DNA from: an uncultured Granulosicoccus sp.
GTDB lineage: Bacteria > Pseudomonadota > Gammaproteobacteria > Granulosicoccales > Granulosicoccaceae
DNA: 13,365 nucleotides
Reading direction: 5' to 3'
Assembly: GCA_938016235.1 (NCBI GenBank)
Contig: CALLPU010000091.1
Location: 1 to 13,365 of the forward strand
How positions within the stretch are numbered: the first letter of the stretch is position 1; each line of letters starts with the position of its first letter. Of this stretch, positions 13,341-13,365 are shown piece by piece. Under the pieces are notes generated by a model. It worked only from the letters and a program-made list of their open reading frames with translations, was not told where the DNA came from and made no database searches. The translations under genes were made by a program, and so were the position numbers.

Positions 13341-13365
13341 TCACTAACCCGGCTTTTCGTAGACC

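Noticed and set aside
1..13365. Mobile element, CRISPR array, tRNA or prophage signals
   Set aside because: No repeats with spacers, no transposase or integrase motifs, no cloverleaf-like segment and no phage genes were seen on either strand; the LexA-like repressor stands alone with chromosomal neighbours.

Overview
The window looks like an ordinary chromosomal segment of a gammaproteobacterium (or close relative) with mid-50s GC by eye. This is inferred from an endonuclease III of E. coli size, a LexA-type repressor whose operator has the E. coli-like CTnT-N8-AnAG geometry, a proteobacterial QueG, and an NtrC-type two-component pair. I do not assign a genus. I see no rRNA, tRNA, CRISPR array, transposase, integrase or prophage gene.

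Layout. (1) 1-753, plus strand: the 3' part of a gene for a periplasmic-binding-protein-like (PF12727-type) domain, cut by the left edge. (2) 758-7329, minus strand: read in transcription order this is nth (endonuclease III), an NtrC-like response regulator, its membrane sensor histidine kinase, and then, after a 110 bp gap, a 723-residue protein with a RelA/SpoT-type HD hydrolase domain. (3) 7330-8642, plus strand: a divergent gene for a membrane-anchored winged-helix regulator with a TolB/adenylate-cyclase-associated type periplasmic part. (4) 8719-9510: two small convergent hypothetical genes. (5) 9511-9980: an AT-richer, gene-poor stretch with several small dyads. (6) 9981-11342, minus strand: a compact operon of lexA, a DUF427 gene and a 72-codon acidic ORF joined by an ATGA overlap, with a well-formed promoter and a candidate self-operator upstream of lexA. 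(7) 11464-13340, plus strand: a ChrR-like double-cupin gene overlapping queG by 4 bp.

The most interesting items are these. The HD protein appears to hold two RelA/SpoT-like HD domains: a C-terminal copy with H...HD...ED...D intact, and a degenerate N-terminal copy that keeps the same layout but has lost the HD and ED residues. The response regulator has GAFAEA where sigma-54 activators carry GAFTGA, so it may not be a normal sigma-54 activator. LexA has an unusual recognition helix together with a matching variant operator (GTnCTCT-N8-AGAGnAC) placed on its own -10 element. The lexA operon carries DUF427 and an acidic mini-protein, not the usual SOS partners. Together the regulators in this window (sensor kinase/response regulator, possible alarmone hydrolase, LexA, membrane-anchored winged helix) suggest a stress-response neighbourhood, but no single shared pathway can be shown from sequence alone.
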